Origin: a virus
DNA: 36,490 nucleotides
Direction: 5' to 3' (one strand)
IMG/VR virus record: IMGVR_UViG_3300009128_000064
Location: 1-36,490 of that record
Part shown: one piece after another, positions 7,560-15,175 of the stretch
Layout: every line of letters begins with the position of its first letter
How positions within the stretch are numbered: the first letter of the stretch is position 1
Translations under genes and position numbers: made by a program
Notes under the pieces: generated by a model
What the model saw: only the letters and a program-made list of their open reading frames with translations
What the model was told of the DNA's origin: nothing
Database searches by the model: none

Positions 7560-9151
7560 TGAATAATAGCAAGGATAATATCCTATTTGACGACGAGATC
7601 AGAACGAAACTACTGGCGGGAGCGAACAAACTCGCCGACGCAGTAGCATCCACATTAGGACCACGAGGGCAGAACGTGATCCTCTATAAGCGTGGGGCAC
7701 CGCCAGTCATCACGAAGGACGGAGTGAGCGTCGCCCGAGTTGTGGAGTTGGAAGATAACTACGAACAGGCTGCGGTGGAAGTGATCCGCCAAGCCGCCCT
7801 CCAAACCAACAACCATGCGGGAGACGGCACCACAACGAGCACAGTTCTCGCCCGAGCCATCATGGAGGAAGCCCACCGCCAAGTGGTCGCTGGTGCTGCT
7901 TCCATCGAACTCAAACGAGGGATCGACGCAGCCGTCGAGAAGATCGTGGAGAACCTCGGAGAGATGGCGACCCCAGTCTCCTCGGAGGAACAAATCGCCT
8001 CCATCGCCACGGTTTCCGCCAACGGCGACAAGTCCATTGGCACCCTCATCGCCACAGCGGTCGATGCGGCAGGCAAGGACGGAGCGATCACTATCGAGGA
8101 GAGTCGCTCTTTGGAGACCTCTCTTGATGTGGTCGAGGGCTACCAGTTCCTCGGCGGCTATGTGTCCTCGCAGTTCGTCAACGACCAACGCCGAGCCGCT
8201 GTAACTATGACCGATGCTCTCGTTTTGGTCACGGACGCCACCCTCTCAACCATCGACGAAATGCTCCCCTTATTGGAGGTCGCAGCCCGAGACGGACGCC
8301 CGCTGGTTATCGTCGCCGAGGAGATCGAAGGGCAACTCCTCGCCGCCCTTGTCATGAACGTGATGCGGGGACAAATGAAAATCGTAGCAATCAAGCCGAA
8401 CCACTACGGAGAAGAGCGCAGAAACACCCTCAACGACATCGCTCTCACAACGGGAGCCACCTTCATCAGCAAGGACTCAGGTGTCCGCCTCAACAAGGTC
8501 ACTCTTGACCACCTCGGCACATGCAAGTCAGTAGAAGCGTTCAAGGGTCGTACTACTCTCGCAGGGGGCGGAGGTGACCTCAGCGCCATCGAGGAGCGAC
8601 TAACTATCCTTCGTGGCGAGGTCTCATCTACTGAGAGTCTACGAGACGCCGAGCGCATCCAGAATCGCATCACTCAGCTCGCATCAGGCATCGCCATCAT
8701 CCGAGTCGGCGGAGCAACAGAGATCGAAGTAGAGGAGAAGCGCCATCGAGTAGAAGACGCTCTCGAAGCGGTCCGTTCAGCACAAGAAGAGGGAGTAGTA
8801 CCGGGTGGAGGCGTCGCTCTCATCCGAGCAAGTGAGAATCTCGAACTCGAACTTGAGAATGCCGATCAACATCTCGGTGCCTCCATCGTCGCCAACGCAT
8901 CATTTGCTCCAATAAAGCAGATTTTAGCCAACGCAAACATCTCAGCGGACCTCGTCATCAGCAACCTCATCGCCCAAGAAGACAAGGGTGTCGGCTTCAA
9001 CGTCCGCTCAGGTCAATTTGAAGACCTTGTTAATGCGGGGGTTATTGATCCAGCCAAAGTCACAAAGCAAGCACTCATTAATGCTGCCTCTGCTGCTGGT
9101 ACGCTTCTCACGACAAATTGCGCTGTTTTGAGGGCATCAACAACAGAGTAG
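7559..9151 (+). CDS. groL: GroEL-type chaperonin (Cpn60)
   Basis: 530 aa from ATG 7559; the longer frame from 7490 overlaps the methyltransferase. STLGPRGQNV (31-40), ITKDGVSVAR with Asp54, GDGTTTS (88-94), HRVEDALEA, GVVPGGGVAL and the C-terminal VIDPAKVTKQALINAAS are all in place, covering the ATP site and catalytic Asp residues. It is slightly shorter than GroEL of E. coli (548 aa) and ends without a GGM tail. No GroES-like gene is in the window, so it may use a host co-chaperonin or none. Phage chaperonins are known from several large phages and probably fold virion proteins. A terminator follows directly. Confidence 0.95.
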   Translation: MNNSKDNILFDDEIRTKLLAGANKLADAVASTLGPRGQNVILYKRGAPPVITKDGVSVARVVELEDNYEQAAVEVIRQAALQTNNHAGDGTTTSTVLARAIMEEAHRQVVAGAASIELKRGIDAAVEKIVENLGEMATPVSSEEQIASIATVSANGDKSIGTLIATAVDAAGKDGAITIEESRSLETSLDVVEGYQFLGGYVSSQFVNDQRRAAVTMTDALVLVTDATLSTIDEMLPLLEVAARDGRPLVIVAEEIEGQLLAALVMNVMRGQMKIVAIKPNHYGEERRNTLNDIALTTGATFISKDSGVRLNKVTLDHLGTCKSVEAFKGRTTLAGGGGDLSAIEERLTILRGEVSSTESLRDAERIQNRITQLASGIAIIRVGGATEIEVEEKRHRVEDALEAVRSAQEEGVVPGGGVALIRASENLELELENADQHLGASIVANASFAPIKQILANANISADLVISNLIAQEDKGVGFNVRSGQFEDLVNAGVIDPAKVTKQALINAASAAGTLLTTNCAVLRASTTE

Positions 9152-9216
9152 AAACCTCCTCGTCAGCACTATTTAGTTGAGATGAGATAGTGCTGACGAC
9201 CGAGGGGGGTTTATTT
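9152..9216 (+). terminator. Rho-independent terminator overlapping the next ribosome binding site
   Basis: Long hairpin: arms 9152-9172 and 9187-9212. The inner 12 bp (CGTCAGCACTAT / ATAGTGCTGACG) are perfect and the outer part AAACCTCCTCG pairs with CGAGGGGGGTTT; TTTATTTT follows. The AGGGGGG of the outer arm is also the only ribosome binding site for the TTG start at 9216. Confidence 0.85.
9169..9181 (+). promoter_or_regulatory. CTATTTAGTTGA element, possible late promoter
   Basis: ACTATTTAGTTGAG lies in the loop of the terminator hairpin, 35-45 nt before the start at 9216. If it is a promoter, its transcript would begin after the first hairpin arm and leave the ribosome binding site free. 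Confidence 0.35.
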
Positions 9217-9839
9217 TGCCGAACGATAAAGAAGATCTGTTACGAGACATAAAGAAGATGTTGGCGCAGGTCAACGAGACCACCTCCAAGGCACCAGTGC
9301 TCAACGGAGGTTTTGATAGGCTGATGGAGAGGGTATCCGCTAACGGAGTCAAGATCTCAGAGGTCAACGGAAGTTTTGATAGGCTGATGGAGAGGGTATC
9401 CGCTAACGGAGCCAAGATTTCAGAGATCAAAACGGCTCTTTTTGATCCAGATAGGGGACTTTACGTGAGAGTGAGAGACATGGAATACAAACAAGAGCAA
9501 CATGGTGAGCAAGTCACCGACTATCGTCAGGATTGCGACCACCGCAACGACGTTTATGCCCCAATACTTGCCGCCGACCCTGAGCGCCAAGCATGGCGAG
9601 CCACTACGACCCAACACACCCAAGAGAACCATGATGCGATAGAGGAATTGGGCGATCAGATCCAAGCCGAGGCAGCCTCTCGTTTAGAGAGGGACACAGC
9701 CACGACTACCGAGATGACCGAATTGCGCCACAAGATAGAGATCCTCGACGGCTACCGCTCCAACGCCAACCGCATCGTGTGGGCTCTTGTCATGTTAACC
9801 GTGATATCGTGGGCTAAAACAATTATGGAAATGATGTAA
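9216..9839 (+). CDS. Coiled-coil protein with C-terminal membrane anchor
   Basis: 207 aa from TTG 9216. It carries an exact internal duplication (GFDRLMERVSANG-type 21-residue unit twice), then the segment LFDPDRGLYVRVRDMEYK, which resembles phage holin-like or tail-associated proteins, long helices, and a C-terminal transmembrane helix (about 186-204). This tail-anchored coiled-coil layout fits a holin-like, spanin-like or envelope-associated protein; no family is certain. The start codon depends on an SD sequence buried in the preceding terminator. An ATG at 9258 is an alternative start. Confidence 0.7.
   Translation: MPNDKEDLLRDIKKMLAQVNETTSKAPVLNGGFDRLMERVSANGVKISEVNGSFDRLMERVSANGAKISEIKTALFDPDRGLYVRVRDMEYKQEQHGEQVTDYRQDCDHRNDVYAPILAADPERQAWRATTTQHTQENHDAIEELGDQIQAEAASRLERDTATTTEMTELRHKIEILDGYRSNANRIVWALVMLTVISWAKTIMEMM
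9300..9425 (+). repeat. 63-bp tandem duplication
   Basis: Two adjacent copies (9300-9362, 9363-9425) with 4 differences, in frame, giving a repeated 21-residue unit. A recent duplication. Confidence 0.9.
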
Positions 9840-9846
9840 TTTCCTC

Positions 9847-9874
9847 TTGACACCAGCCCTATCCGTGCTATTGT
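9847..9874 (+). promoter_or_regulatory. Early-type promoter, TTGACA-16-TATTGT
   Basis: TTGACA (9847-9852), 16 nt, TATTGT (9869-9874). Transcription is expected at G9881, the first base of a hairpin leader. Confidence 0.8.
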
Positions 9875-9882
9875 ATTCTTGA

Positions 9883-9902
9883 GGGGAGGACAGACCTTCC
9901 CC
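9883..9902 (+). promoter_or_regulatory. 5'-terminal leader hairpin
   Basis: GGGGAGG (9883-9889), loop ACAGA, CCTTCCCC (9895-9902). It starts 2-3 nt from the predicted 5' end of the transcript. Confidence 0.65.
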
Positions 9903-9921
9903 AAGACGAAAGGTGCCTAAA

Positions 9922-10548
9922 ATGTCCTACTCCCGCCACTTCCCTCGCCACACCCCCACCCCCAAGTTCGAAGTAGAGAACGGCGAAGCCCGCTTCGAGG
10001 CTCTCCTCTCCAAGCCTCTCACTGACCGTGATCGTGAGTTCATGTCCTCCCTCCGAGATCAGTTGACCACCAGGGGCACCCTCTCCAAAAAGCAGATTGA
10101 TTGCCTTGTTTCCTCCGAGCAAAAGTATTCAGACGAAGCCATCGCCGCCCGTTCAGCCTGGATCGAACTCTACCGAGCATCTTATCGTGAGACCATGCTA
10201 ATCTGCGCCAGGTACTATGTCACCACCCATTATTTCCGAGACCTCGCCTTGCGGGTCACCACCGACGAGGACTTTGTTCCCACCCGTCGCCAATATAATG
10301 CGATGTGCAAGAACAAGTACGCCGAGAAGGCCATCAAGGCGGCTACCGAAGAGCCCTTGTTCCCTGTCGGCTCCCTCTGCAAGGTCCGCAAGAACGGGGG
10401 CGCTGCTCGTCGCCACCACAACGAGCTAGCCCTCGTCGTCGCCACCCACCCCGAAGGGCTCTACCCCTCCACAACCGTCGTCGTAAATGGTGAAACCATC
10501 AAATACGATCAACGCCTCCTAAAACGCCACACCCGCAAACGCAAATAA
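9922..10548 (+). CDS. Hypothetical protein with C-terminal SH3-like segment
   Basis: 208 aa from ATG 9922, chosen because AAAGG lies 8 nt upstream. The N-terminal half is helical (LTDRDREFMSSLRDQLTTRG region, then YRASYRETMLICARYY). The C-terminal 60 residues (FPVGSLCKVRKNGG, LALVVATHP, VVVNGETIKYDQRLLKRH) repeat the PGDLV-type beta-barrel pattern seen in many small proteins of this window. Basic tail suggests nucleic-acid binding. Not otherwise recognised. Confidence 0.75.
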   Translation: MSYSRHFPRHTPTPKFEVENGEARFEALLSKPLTDRDREFMSSLRDQLTTRGTLSKKQIDCLVSSEQKYSDEAIAARSAWIELYRASYRETMLICARYYVTTHYFRDLALRVTTDEDFVPTRRQYNAMCKNKYAEKAIKAATEEPLFPVGSLCKVRKNGGAARRHHNELALVVATHPEGLYPSTTVVVNGETIKYDQRLLKRHTRKRK

Positions 10549-10570
10549 CGGGCAACAAAAAGAAGAATAA
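10548..10570 (+). repeat. 3'-end repeat copy
   Basis: CGGGCAACAAAAAGAAG then AATAA, starting with the last base of the TAA stop and ending 3 nt before the next -35 box. Confidence 0.8.
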
Positions 10571-10573
10571 CCC

Positions 10574-10602
10574 TTACCAATAACCAAAACCTCTGCTATA
10601 AT
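10574..10602 (+). promoter_or_regulatory. Sigma-70-like promoter
   Basis: TTACCA (10574-10579), 17 nt, TATAAT (10597-10602). Confidence 0.75.
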
Positions 10603-10614
10603 AGTGGAGCAACA

Positions 10615-10628
10615 GGGGAATGAACCCC
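10615..10628 (+). promoter_or_regulatory. 5' leader hairpin
   Basis: GGGG, loop AATGAA, CCCC, about 6 nt from the predicted transcript start and before the AGAAGGAGAG ribosome binding site. Confidence 0.5.
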
Positions 10629-10641
10629 AGAAGGAGAGAGA

Positions 10642-11055
10642 ATGAATGATAGTGTAATGGCCTCCATCCAGTTTGAGGCAGAACTGAGTCGCCTCCCAGA
10701 CATCGTGAGGACCCTACTTGTCGAAGAGGGAAACCAACTCGTCAAGATCGTCCAGAACTTTAGTCCCAACATCGTGGAGCCTTTGACCGACAAGGAAGAC
10801 GACCCCGTCGATGTTAGTTTAACCCTAGAGAACCTAGACGAACTACGCCAACTGTTAGCTAAAGTCGATAATCAAATGGCTCAATACCAGTCAATGCTCT
10901 TGGGTTATTACCAGAAGTCCAACGAGGCTCTGATGCCCCAAGGGCAGAGTGTTGCTGAACTCCAAGAGCAACTAGCCCAAGCCCAGCGGTTCAATGAGTT
11001 TGCTAATCGCATTCCTGCGGACAACCCAGCCGAGGCAAGTGGTGAAGACGGGTGA
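10642..11055 (+). CDS. Hypothetical coiled-coil protein
   Basis: 137 aa, not recognised. Acidic, mostly helical; residues about 70-125 form a probable coiled coil (NLDELRQLLAKVDNQMAQYQ region). Strong AGAAGGAGAG ribosome binding site. First gene of a run of overlapping small genes extending to 12739. Confidence 0.75.
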   Translation: MNDSVMASIQFEAELSRLPDIVRTLLVEEGNQLVKIVQNFSPNIVEPLTDKEDDPVDVSLTLENLDELRQLLAKVDNQMAQYQSMLLGYYQKSNEALMPQGQSVAELQEQLAQAQRFNEFANRIPADNPAEASGEDG

Positions 11056-11290
11056 CCTAGTCTACCTGCCTGCCGAAGTCACACTGGTCAAGTATGACAA
11101 AACGGGCAAGGTGGTGTCGAACTGGGTGAGCTTGCAAGAGCCTGCCTTTGTTCTCGTCACCTTGCCCATCGGCGTCTTGGGCGATCCCGATAGCCCATTC
11201 GTGGGGGTTCACTACCAAGGCTCATCATGGCTCACAAAGGTGGAGAATTGTCGGGAAGTGAGGGCACAAGAGATTGTTTCACAGACGTAA
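11042..11290 (+). CDS. Small SH3-like protein of the GDLV type
   Basis: 82 aa from GTG 11042, which overlaps the previous stop; GTG 11039 is equally possible and the longer frame from 10994 would overlap by 60 nt. Begins MKTGDLVYLPAEV, the pattern shared with proteins at 27818, 30994, 32493 and 35428, followed by beta-strand-rich sequence ending SSWLTKVENCREV. Probably a small beta-barrel; function unknown. Confidence 0.65.
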   Translation: MKTGDLVYLPAEVTLVKYDKTGKVVSNWVSLQEPAFVLVTLPIGVLGDPDSPFVGVHYQGSSWLTKVENCREVRAQEIVSQT

Positions 11291-12035
11291 CCCGACATGG
11301 CAGGAGTTACGGACATTCTACGCTTGCTATCCAGAGACGAAGGATGGAAGGAACCCTTATTATGAACCATTTACTATACGGAAGTTTAACCCAACCAGAT
11401 CAGATGATGCAACGAGTGTCCGCATAGTTTTCTTGGATCGCCTCCTGCGGGACCACAGAGAGAGGGACTATCGTGCTCTTGTTAGGGATGGACGCCCTGT
11501 CCGATGCTACGACCTCCGCTATGAGGGGACTGGACTAGACAGACACAGACAGTTCAGTTTCACGCTTCGCGGGGGCAAGAAACGATTTGTGGTCAGTGAA
11601 CACTATGCCCTATTGGTTTCATCACGAACTTATGTTCGCCCTGTATGGCCAAACAGAGCAAAACCGAACGATGGGATACTCCACAGAATGGGAACGGTGT
11701 TCGGTTTCCCACCAGCAATTCAAATGATGTATTACAACAGTCCATTAGCGGAGTATCTCACCTACAAGGAATTCAGCAACCACCTTGAGATGGAGCACCC
11801 CTTGTCTCCTGGTTCGTTGGTCGCCCCTCGACTCGGACTGTGGAGAAACCTATCTTCAATCTCCGACAAGAGACAGTCGATGGAATTCCCTTATGGGCTG
11901 ATTTTGGGCAAAGAGAAGAGGAAATATAGTGAGTTGTATGGTCGAGAACTATTTATTGTAAGAATCTGTGACCAAGTTGTAAGAAACGTTCACCTAGCAG
12001 AAATGGAGTTAATCAAAGAACATGAAGACCTTTAA
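11274..12035 (+). CDS. Hypothetical protein
   Basis: 253 aa from TTG 11274, overlapping the previous gene by 17 nt. Not recognised. Arginine- and aromatic-rich, with an internal stretch PGSLVAPRLGLW that resembles the window's SH3-like pattern. The last 15 codons overlap the glutaredoxin gene. The coding character is supported by the long open frame and the overlap pattern, but the start is only moderately sure. Confidence 0.65.
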   Translation: MFHRRNPTWQELRTFYACYPETKDGRNPYYEPFTIRKFNPTRSDDATSVRIVFLDRLLRDHRERDYRALVRDGRPVRCYDLRYEGTGLDRHRQFSFTLRGGKKRFVVSEHYALLVSSRTYVRPVWPNRAKPNDGILHRMGTVFGFPPAIQMMYYNSPLAEYLTYKEFSNHLEMEHPLSPGSLVAPRLGLWRNLSSISDKRQSMEFPYGLILGKEKRKYSELYGRELFIVRICDQVVRNVHLAEMELIKEHEDL

Positions 12036-12282
12036 CATTTACACGAGAGTTACTTGCCCCTATTCTCAGATGGCGATTAATTTGTTGAGAGAGCAGGGCG
12101 TCAGTTTCACCACGCGCTCATTAGATCATAGCCCGGAGATACTGCAAGAGATTCGTTCGCATCACAATCGTGATACGACACCAGTCATCTTTGACACCAC
12201 GAACGGGCAAAACAAGCTCGTTGGAGGATACACAGACCTTCAGGAGTATCTCGCCAGCGGGAAGCAGTTGTTGAGAGGATGA
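12022..12282 (+). CDS. Glutaredoxin, monothiol-type active site
   Basis: 86 aa. Thioredoxin fold with active site CPYS (12-15), in place of the CPYC of classical glutaredoxins, so only the N-terminal Cys remains. The cis-proline segment DTTPVIF and the glutathione-side GGYTDLQEYL are present. It would reduce glutathione mixed disulfides, or feed ribonucleotide reductase less efficiently than a dithiol form. Overlaps genes on both sides (14 nt upstream, ATGA downstream). Confidence 0.88.
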   Translation: MKTFNIYTRVTCPYSQMAINLLREQGVSFTTRSLDHSPEILQEIRSHHNRDTTPVIFDTTNGQNKLVGGYTDLQEYLASGKQLLRG

Positions 12283-12596
12283 GTTTTCTTTTACCATTGG
12301 CCACCTACAACGCCGGAGTCCGACAGGTTTCAACCAATCTAGATCATCTCCACTTTCTTCGCTCTGATTTCATGTCTTACGCCCCCAGCGATGTGGGGAG
12401 CCTCATTTGTTCCACTTATCTGTGTGTTGACGAGTATCTAAACTACCTAACCGACGATCTTGCCTCTTGTCCTGTGAGTACGGATGGCATTGGGATTACG
12501 AAGGAGCAGGGCACGATGTTGACGATGTTCCAGGATAAGATGAACGGTTTGATCTTGGAGTTACATAATAATGGGATTTCATTTACCGAGCACTGA
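12279..12596 (+). CDS. Hypothetical protein
   Basis: 105 aa, not recognised. ATGA overlap with the glutaredoxin gene and TGATG overlap with the next gene place it firmly in the operon. Ribosome binding site GAGAGG precedes the start. Confidence 0.65.
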   Translation: MSFLLPLATYNAGVRQVSTNLDHLHFLRSDFMSYAPSDVGSLICSTYLCVDEYLNYLTDDLASCPVSTDGIGITKEQGTMLTMFQDKMNGLILELHNNGISFTEH

Positions 12597-12739
12597 TGTC
12601 TAAAGATAGAGTCAAACAACTAGCGATCAAAGTGGGAGTTGCGACTCTCGGCGTAGCATCCTTGGCTCTCATAGCAGCGGTGATGCTATTAAAGCCAGAA
12701 ACTACTCATGGCGACCTTGACAAAACAGATAAAGAGTAG
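12596..12739 (+). CDS. Single-pass membrane mini-protein (47 aa)
   Basis: Starts in a TGATG overlap. A basic N-terminus (MSKDRVKQLAIK) is followed by one hydrophobic helix (residues 13-32) and a short acidic tail. The last codons contain the -35 box of the next promoter. Confidence 0.6.
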   Translation: MSKDRVKQLAIKVGVATLGVASLALIAAVMLLKPETTHGDLDKTDKE

Positions 12740-12745
12740 TATAAT
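12717..12745 (+). promoter_or_regulatory. Sigma-70-like promoter
   Basis: TTGACA (12717-12722), 17 nt, TATAAT (12740-12745), a consensus match. It overlaps the end of the upstream mini-protein gene. Confidence 0.75.
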
Positions 12746-12772
12746 AGACAAGAAGAGGCGGGACCAATCAGG

Positions 12773-13039
12773 ATGGATTCGAAAGAGAGAAGGCAGATGA
12801 TTTATGGGGTGTTCGACGCTGTGGGGTGTAATCCGACCATAGACATCATCAACAGCCACTTGCGCCAGCGAAACTACGAAGAGATCACCCCACAAGACTA
12901 CGCCTTGTGGGCACAGTATTACTACCCCATCTCGAAGCGGCATTTGCCTGTTTATGAAGGGGTTATCAACAAGGGCGAACCTTTAGTATGGATCGCCCGC
13001 TATCTACGGGCACAAGCCCAGAAAGAGAGTTTGTCTTGA
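12773..13039 (+). CDS. Hypothetical protein, possible winged-helix
   Basis: 88 aa. The order of helices (RRQMIYGVFDAVGCNP, IDIINSHLRQRNYEEITPQD) recalls a small DNA-binding domain, but this is weak. CAGGA lies just upstream of the start. Ends in a TTGA overlap with the next gene. Confidence 0.6.
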   Translation: MDSKERRQMIYGVFDAVGCNPTIDIINSHLRQRNYEEITPQDYALWAQYYYPISKRHLPVYEGVINKGEPLVWIARYLRAQAQKESLS

Positions 13040-13410
13040 GCAAAAAGAAGAAGGATGAGACAGCATGGTTTTGCACCTTTTGCAAGCAGAACCGCCTACG
13101 CTTGGTCCAATCATCAGATAACTGGCCCATCGCTCGTTCAATCGGGAAATGGAAGGAAGACAACTTCTATGAAGGTTTTGGTGAAGGCATCGTCGGCATT
13201 CACGTCCGTCGGGAAACAAAGAAACAATTCACACATCTAAAAAAGCGCCTAGTCGAGAAATACGGATGTGAGATCCATCAAGAGGCAGAAACCGAAGGCA
13301 CATTCACGATAAACGCTTGGTCTGCGATCCCAATAGCCAAGCACCTCAAGATCGCCAAGGGGCGAGCCCGAGTTGAGAACCCAGACTGGCTAAACGGAGA
13401 AGAGGCATGA
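13036..13410 (+). CDS. Hypothetical protein with CxxC motif
   Basis: 124 aa from TTG 13036, which overlaps the preceding TGA; an ATG at 12988 would overlap by 52 nt and is less likely. FCTFC near the N-terminus could be half of a zinc site. Rich in basic residues. Not recognised. Confidence 0.6.
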   Translation: MSKKKKDETAWFCTFCKQNRLRLVQSSDNWPIARSIGKWKEDNFYEGFGEGIVGIHVRRETKKQFTHLKKRLVEKYGCEIHQEAETEGTFTINAWSAIPIAKHLKIAKGRARVENPDWLNGEEA

Positions 13411-13703
13411 GCAACACAGAGAACCAAGACCAGACGCTACGTTTGATTTATAACAAGATCAACCCACTTGTGTTGGACCGCCTTCGATTCCCTTCTTATT
13501 ATGGGAACCTCTCTCAATCACAATCCGACCTGATCTGGGAGGTGTTTGAGATCACGGAGTCCCACTTGTCCGAAGATGTAGATCATTCGATTTTAGAGAA
13601 AGATGAGGTGTTGAGAGAGACAATAGAGGAACTAGAAGGCATCTCTGCTAATTTGCGCCGCCACGCCGACGACTTGGGCTATCTTATCACGTCCTCGTCG
13701 TAG
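13407..13703 (+). CDS. Hypothetical acidic helical protein
   Basis: 98 aa, ATGA overlap with the previous gene. Acidic, helical; residues 70-95 may form a coiled coil. Its last 17 nt overlap the end of the convergent minus-strand J-domain gene. Confidence 0.65.
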   Translation: MSNTENQDQTLRLIYNKINPLVLDRLRFPSYYGNLSQSQSDLIWEVFEITESHLSEDVDHSILEKDEVLRETIEELEGISANLRRHADDLGYLITSSS

Positions 13704-14505
13704 TTTCCTCTTGGTCGGGGTCGATTCCGTAGATAGAGCAGAACCGTTTTTGAATAGCGGACCTCTCATCTTCGGTCTCGGCTTCCGCCCAGAGCCACCC
13801 GATAGTGTTCTTTTTGCCAGCAACGAACGCCCTCATCTCCTTGATCTGCTCTTCTAGGAACTTGTTGCGTTCGCGCTCCATCCCGACAGGCACATCAACA
13901 CCTAACTCATCAGCGACATTCAGTAGTTCGCCGATGTTCCCAGATTGAAACGCCTCGGTGGCTCTGCGGAACTGGTCCAGATAGATCGGACCAACCTTGT
14001 CCGGGTGGCTTTTCTCAACGATTGCCCTGTATATCTTCCTGGCCCGCTTGTCCTTTGGTGCGCTATTTCTCGCTTGCGGTTCTTCTGCTTCGTTGGAGTT
14101 TTCGAACATCTCTTTAAACCAGTCAGGCATTTCCTCCCAGATGTCGTTTCCTTTTTCCGAGCATTCTGCAAGGAGGTTCCGTATCTTCTTTTTCTTGCGC
14201 CTTTTACCGACAGCCCCATTTCTACGCTTCTGCTTCCAGCGCATCCAATGTGGCATGTCCTCATCGAACTCCTCTTCATCTTCCCACTCATCATCCTCGT
14301 CCTCACCTTTGTCTTCTGGTGCTACATCAGGCTCAGCGGGGCCTGCTCGCCTCCCAAGTGCCTTCTCACAGAGTTGTTGATACCACTCGAACTTGCGTAG
14401 TTCCATCTCGCTCTCACGAGACGCCTCATCGATCTCTTCTTTCTCCACTTCGAGGTAGCGGTATTCAAGCCTCAGGCGTTTGTTTTTTAGTGCGGCTCTG
14501 CTCAT
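13687..14505 (-). CDS. J-domain (DnaJ-like) protein, the only minus-strand gene
   Basis: 272 aa. The region YRAIVEKSHPDKVGP (159-173) carries the HPD signature at 167-169, followed by a helix III pattern (FRRATEAFQSGN); in DnaJ this element stimulates Hsp70 ATPase activity. Unlike classical DnaJ, the J-domain is central to C-terminal; the N-terminal part is a long charged helix, an acidic stretch (61-84) and a basic stretch (91-108). No zinc finger. Convergent with 13407 and divergent from the promoter at 14537. The reverse strand shows CTATTTACTTC just before its ATG. It may recruit the host Hsp70; the chaperonin gene lies 5 kb away. Confidence 0.75.
   Translation of the reverse strand: MSRAALKNKRLRLEYRYLEVEKEEIDEASRESEMELRKFEWYQQLCEKALGRRAGPAEPDVAPEDKGEDEDDEWEDEEEFDEDMPHWMRWKQKRRNGAVGKRRKKKKIRNLLAECSEKGNDIWEEMPDWFKEMFENSNEAEEPQARNSAPKDKRARKIYRAIVEKSHPDKVGPIYLDQFRRATEAFQSGNIGELLNVADELGVDVPVGMERERNKFLEEQIKEMRAFVAGKKNTIGWLWAEAETEDERSAIQKRFCSIYGIDPDQEETTTRT
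14492..14503 (-). promoter_or_regulatory. CTATTTA element on the minus strand
   Basis: GGCTATTTACTTC reads towards the J-domain gene and ends at its ATG. It resembles the elements at 3979 and 32690 but is very close to the start codon. Confidence 0.25.
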
Positions 14506-14536
14506 GAAGTAAATAGCCTACTGCTTTTATCTTTCC

Positions 14537-14565
14537 TTTACAACCACGGGCTTTCGTGCTATAAT
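14537..14565 (+). promoter_or_regulatory. Sigma-70-like promoter
   Basis: TTTACA (14537-14542), 17 nt, TATAAT (14560-14565), followed by AGAAGGAG and the ATG at 14587. Confidence 0.75.
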
Positions 14566-14586
14566 CACAGAATAGAAGGAGAACAC

Positions 14587-14922
14587 ATGTTTGCATCACC
14601 GATCCTCTTAATGACACTTTTGTCTCCGATCGTCTGTCCTCGATGGTTAGGCGACGGAGCCACCCTCGCCCCCCAAGGCATCCACCTCACTAACAAACAG
14701 AGAAGAGCGAACAAACTACGATGCTACTGGGAGGTCGTAAAGCCCGCCGAAACGCTCTGTAAAACCCGTAACCCACCTCCTAAATGCGAAGAACGAACAG
14801 ATAGATGGCTCACCACCAACTTCTCCACCCCCACTACTCTCAACTCTGCTTGTTATGAACTTCGGCAACGACAAGACGAGACAGCAACGACTATTATGAT
14901 GACAACTTGGAAGGACGACTAA
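14587..14922 (+). CDS. Hypothetical exported Cys-containing protein
   Basis: 111 aa. The first 17 residues are hydrophobic and could be a signal peptide or anchor; four further Cys residues suggest disulfides outside the cytoplasm. Ribosome binding site AGAAGGAG. It heads an operon with pilin-like, metallopeptidase-like, ClpP-like and lytic transglycosylase genes, which fits an envelope role. Function unknown. Confidence 0.6.
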   Translation: MFASPILLMTLLSPIVCPRWLGDGATLAPQGIHLTNKQRRANKLRCYWEVVKPAETLCKTRNPPPKCEERTDRWLTTNFSTPTTLNSACYELRQRQDETATTIMMTTWKDD

Positions 14923-14923
14923 A

Positions 14924-15175
14924 ATGCTAGACACAATTATGCTCCACGAGGTTTTTTCTGCGGGGGGCAAGATCATCGGCATCTTTCGCAACCTGGACAA
15001 GGCACACATTTTCGCCGACATAGAGCGCAAGGCGAGGACAGAGCAAGTAAACGCCAGAATTGAGACGGGCGAACTCATTACCGATGGCGAGGTCCGAGGC
15101 GAACTTACCTATGCCACCGTGGGCATCCAAGTGAGGACTCGCACGATCACCTTCGACGACCATCTTATCCCATGA
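14924..15175 (+). CDS. Hypothetical protein
   Basis: 83 aa, not recognised; alternating helix and strand, no membrane segment. Starts 1 nt after the previous stop and overlaps the pilin-like gene by ATGA. Confidence 0.65.
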   Translation: MLDTIMLHEVFSAGGKIIGIFRNLDKAHIFADIERKARTEQVNARIETGELITDGEVRGELTYATVGIQVRTRTITFDDHLIP

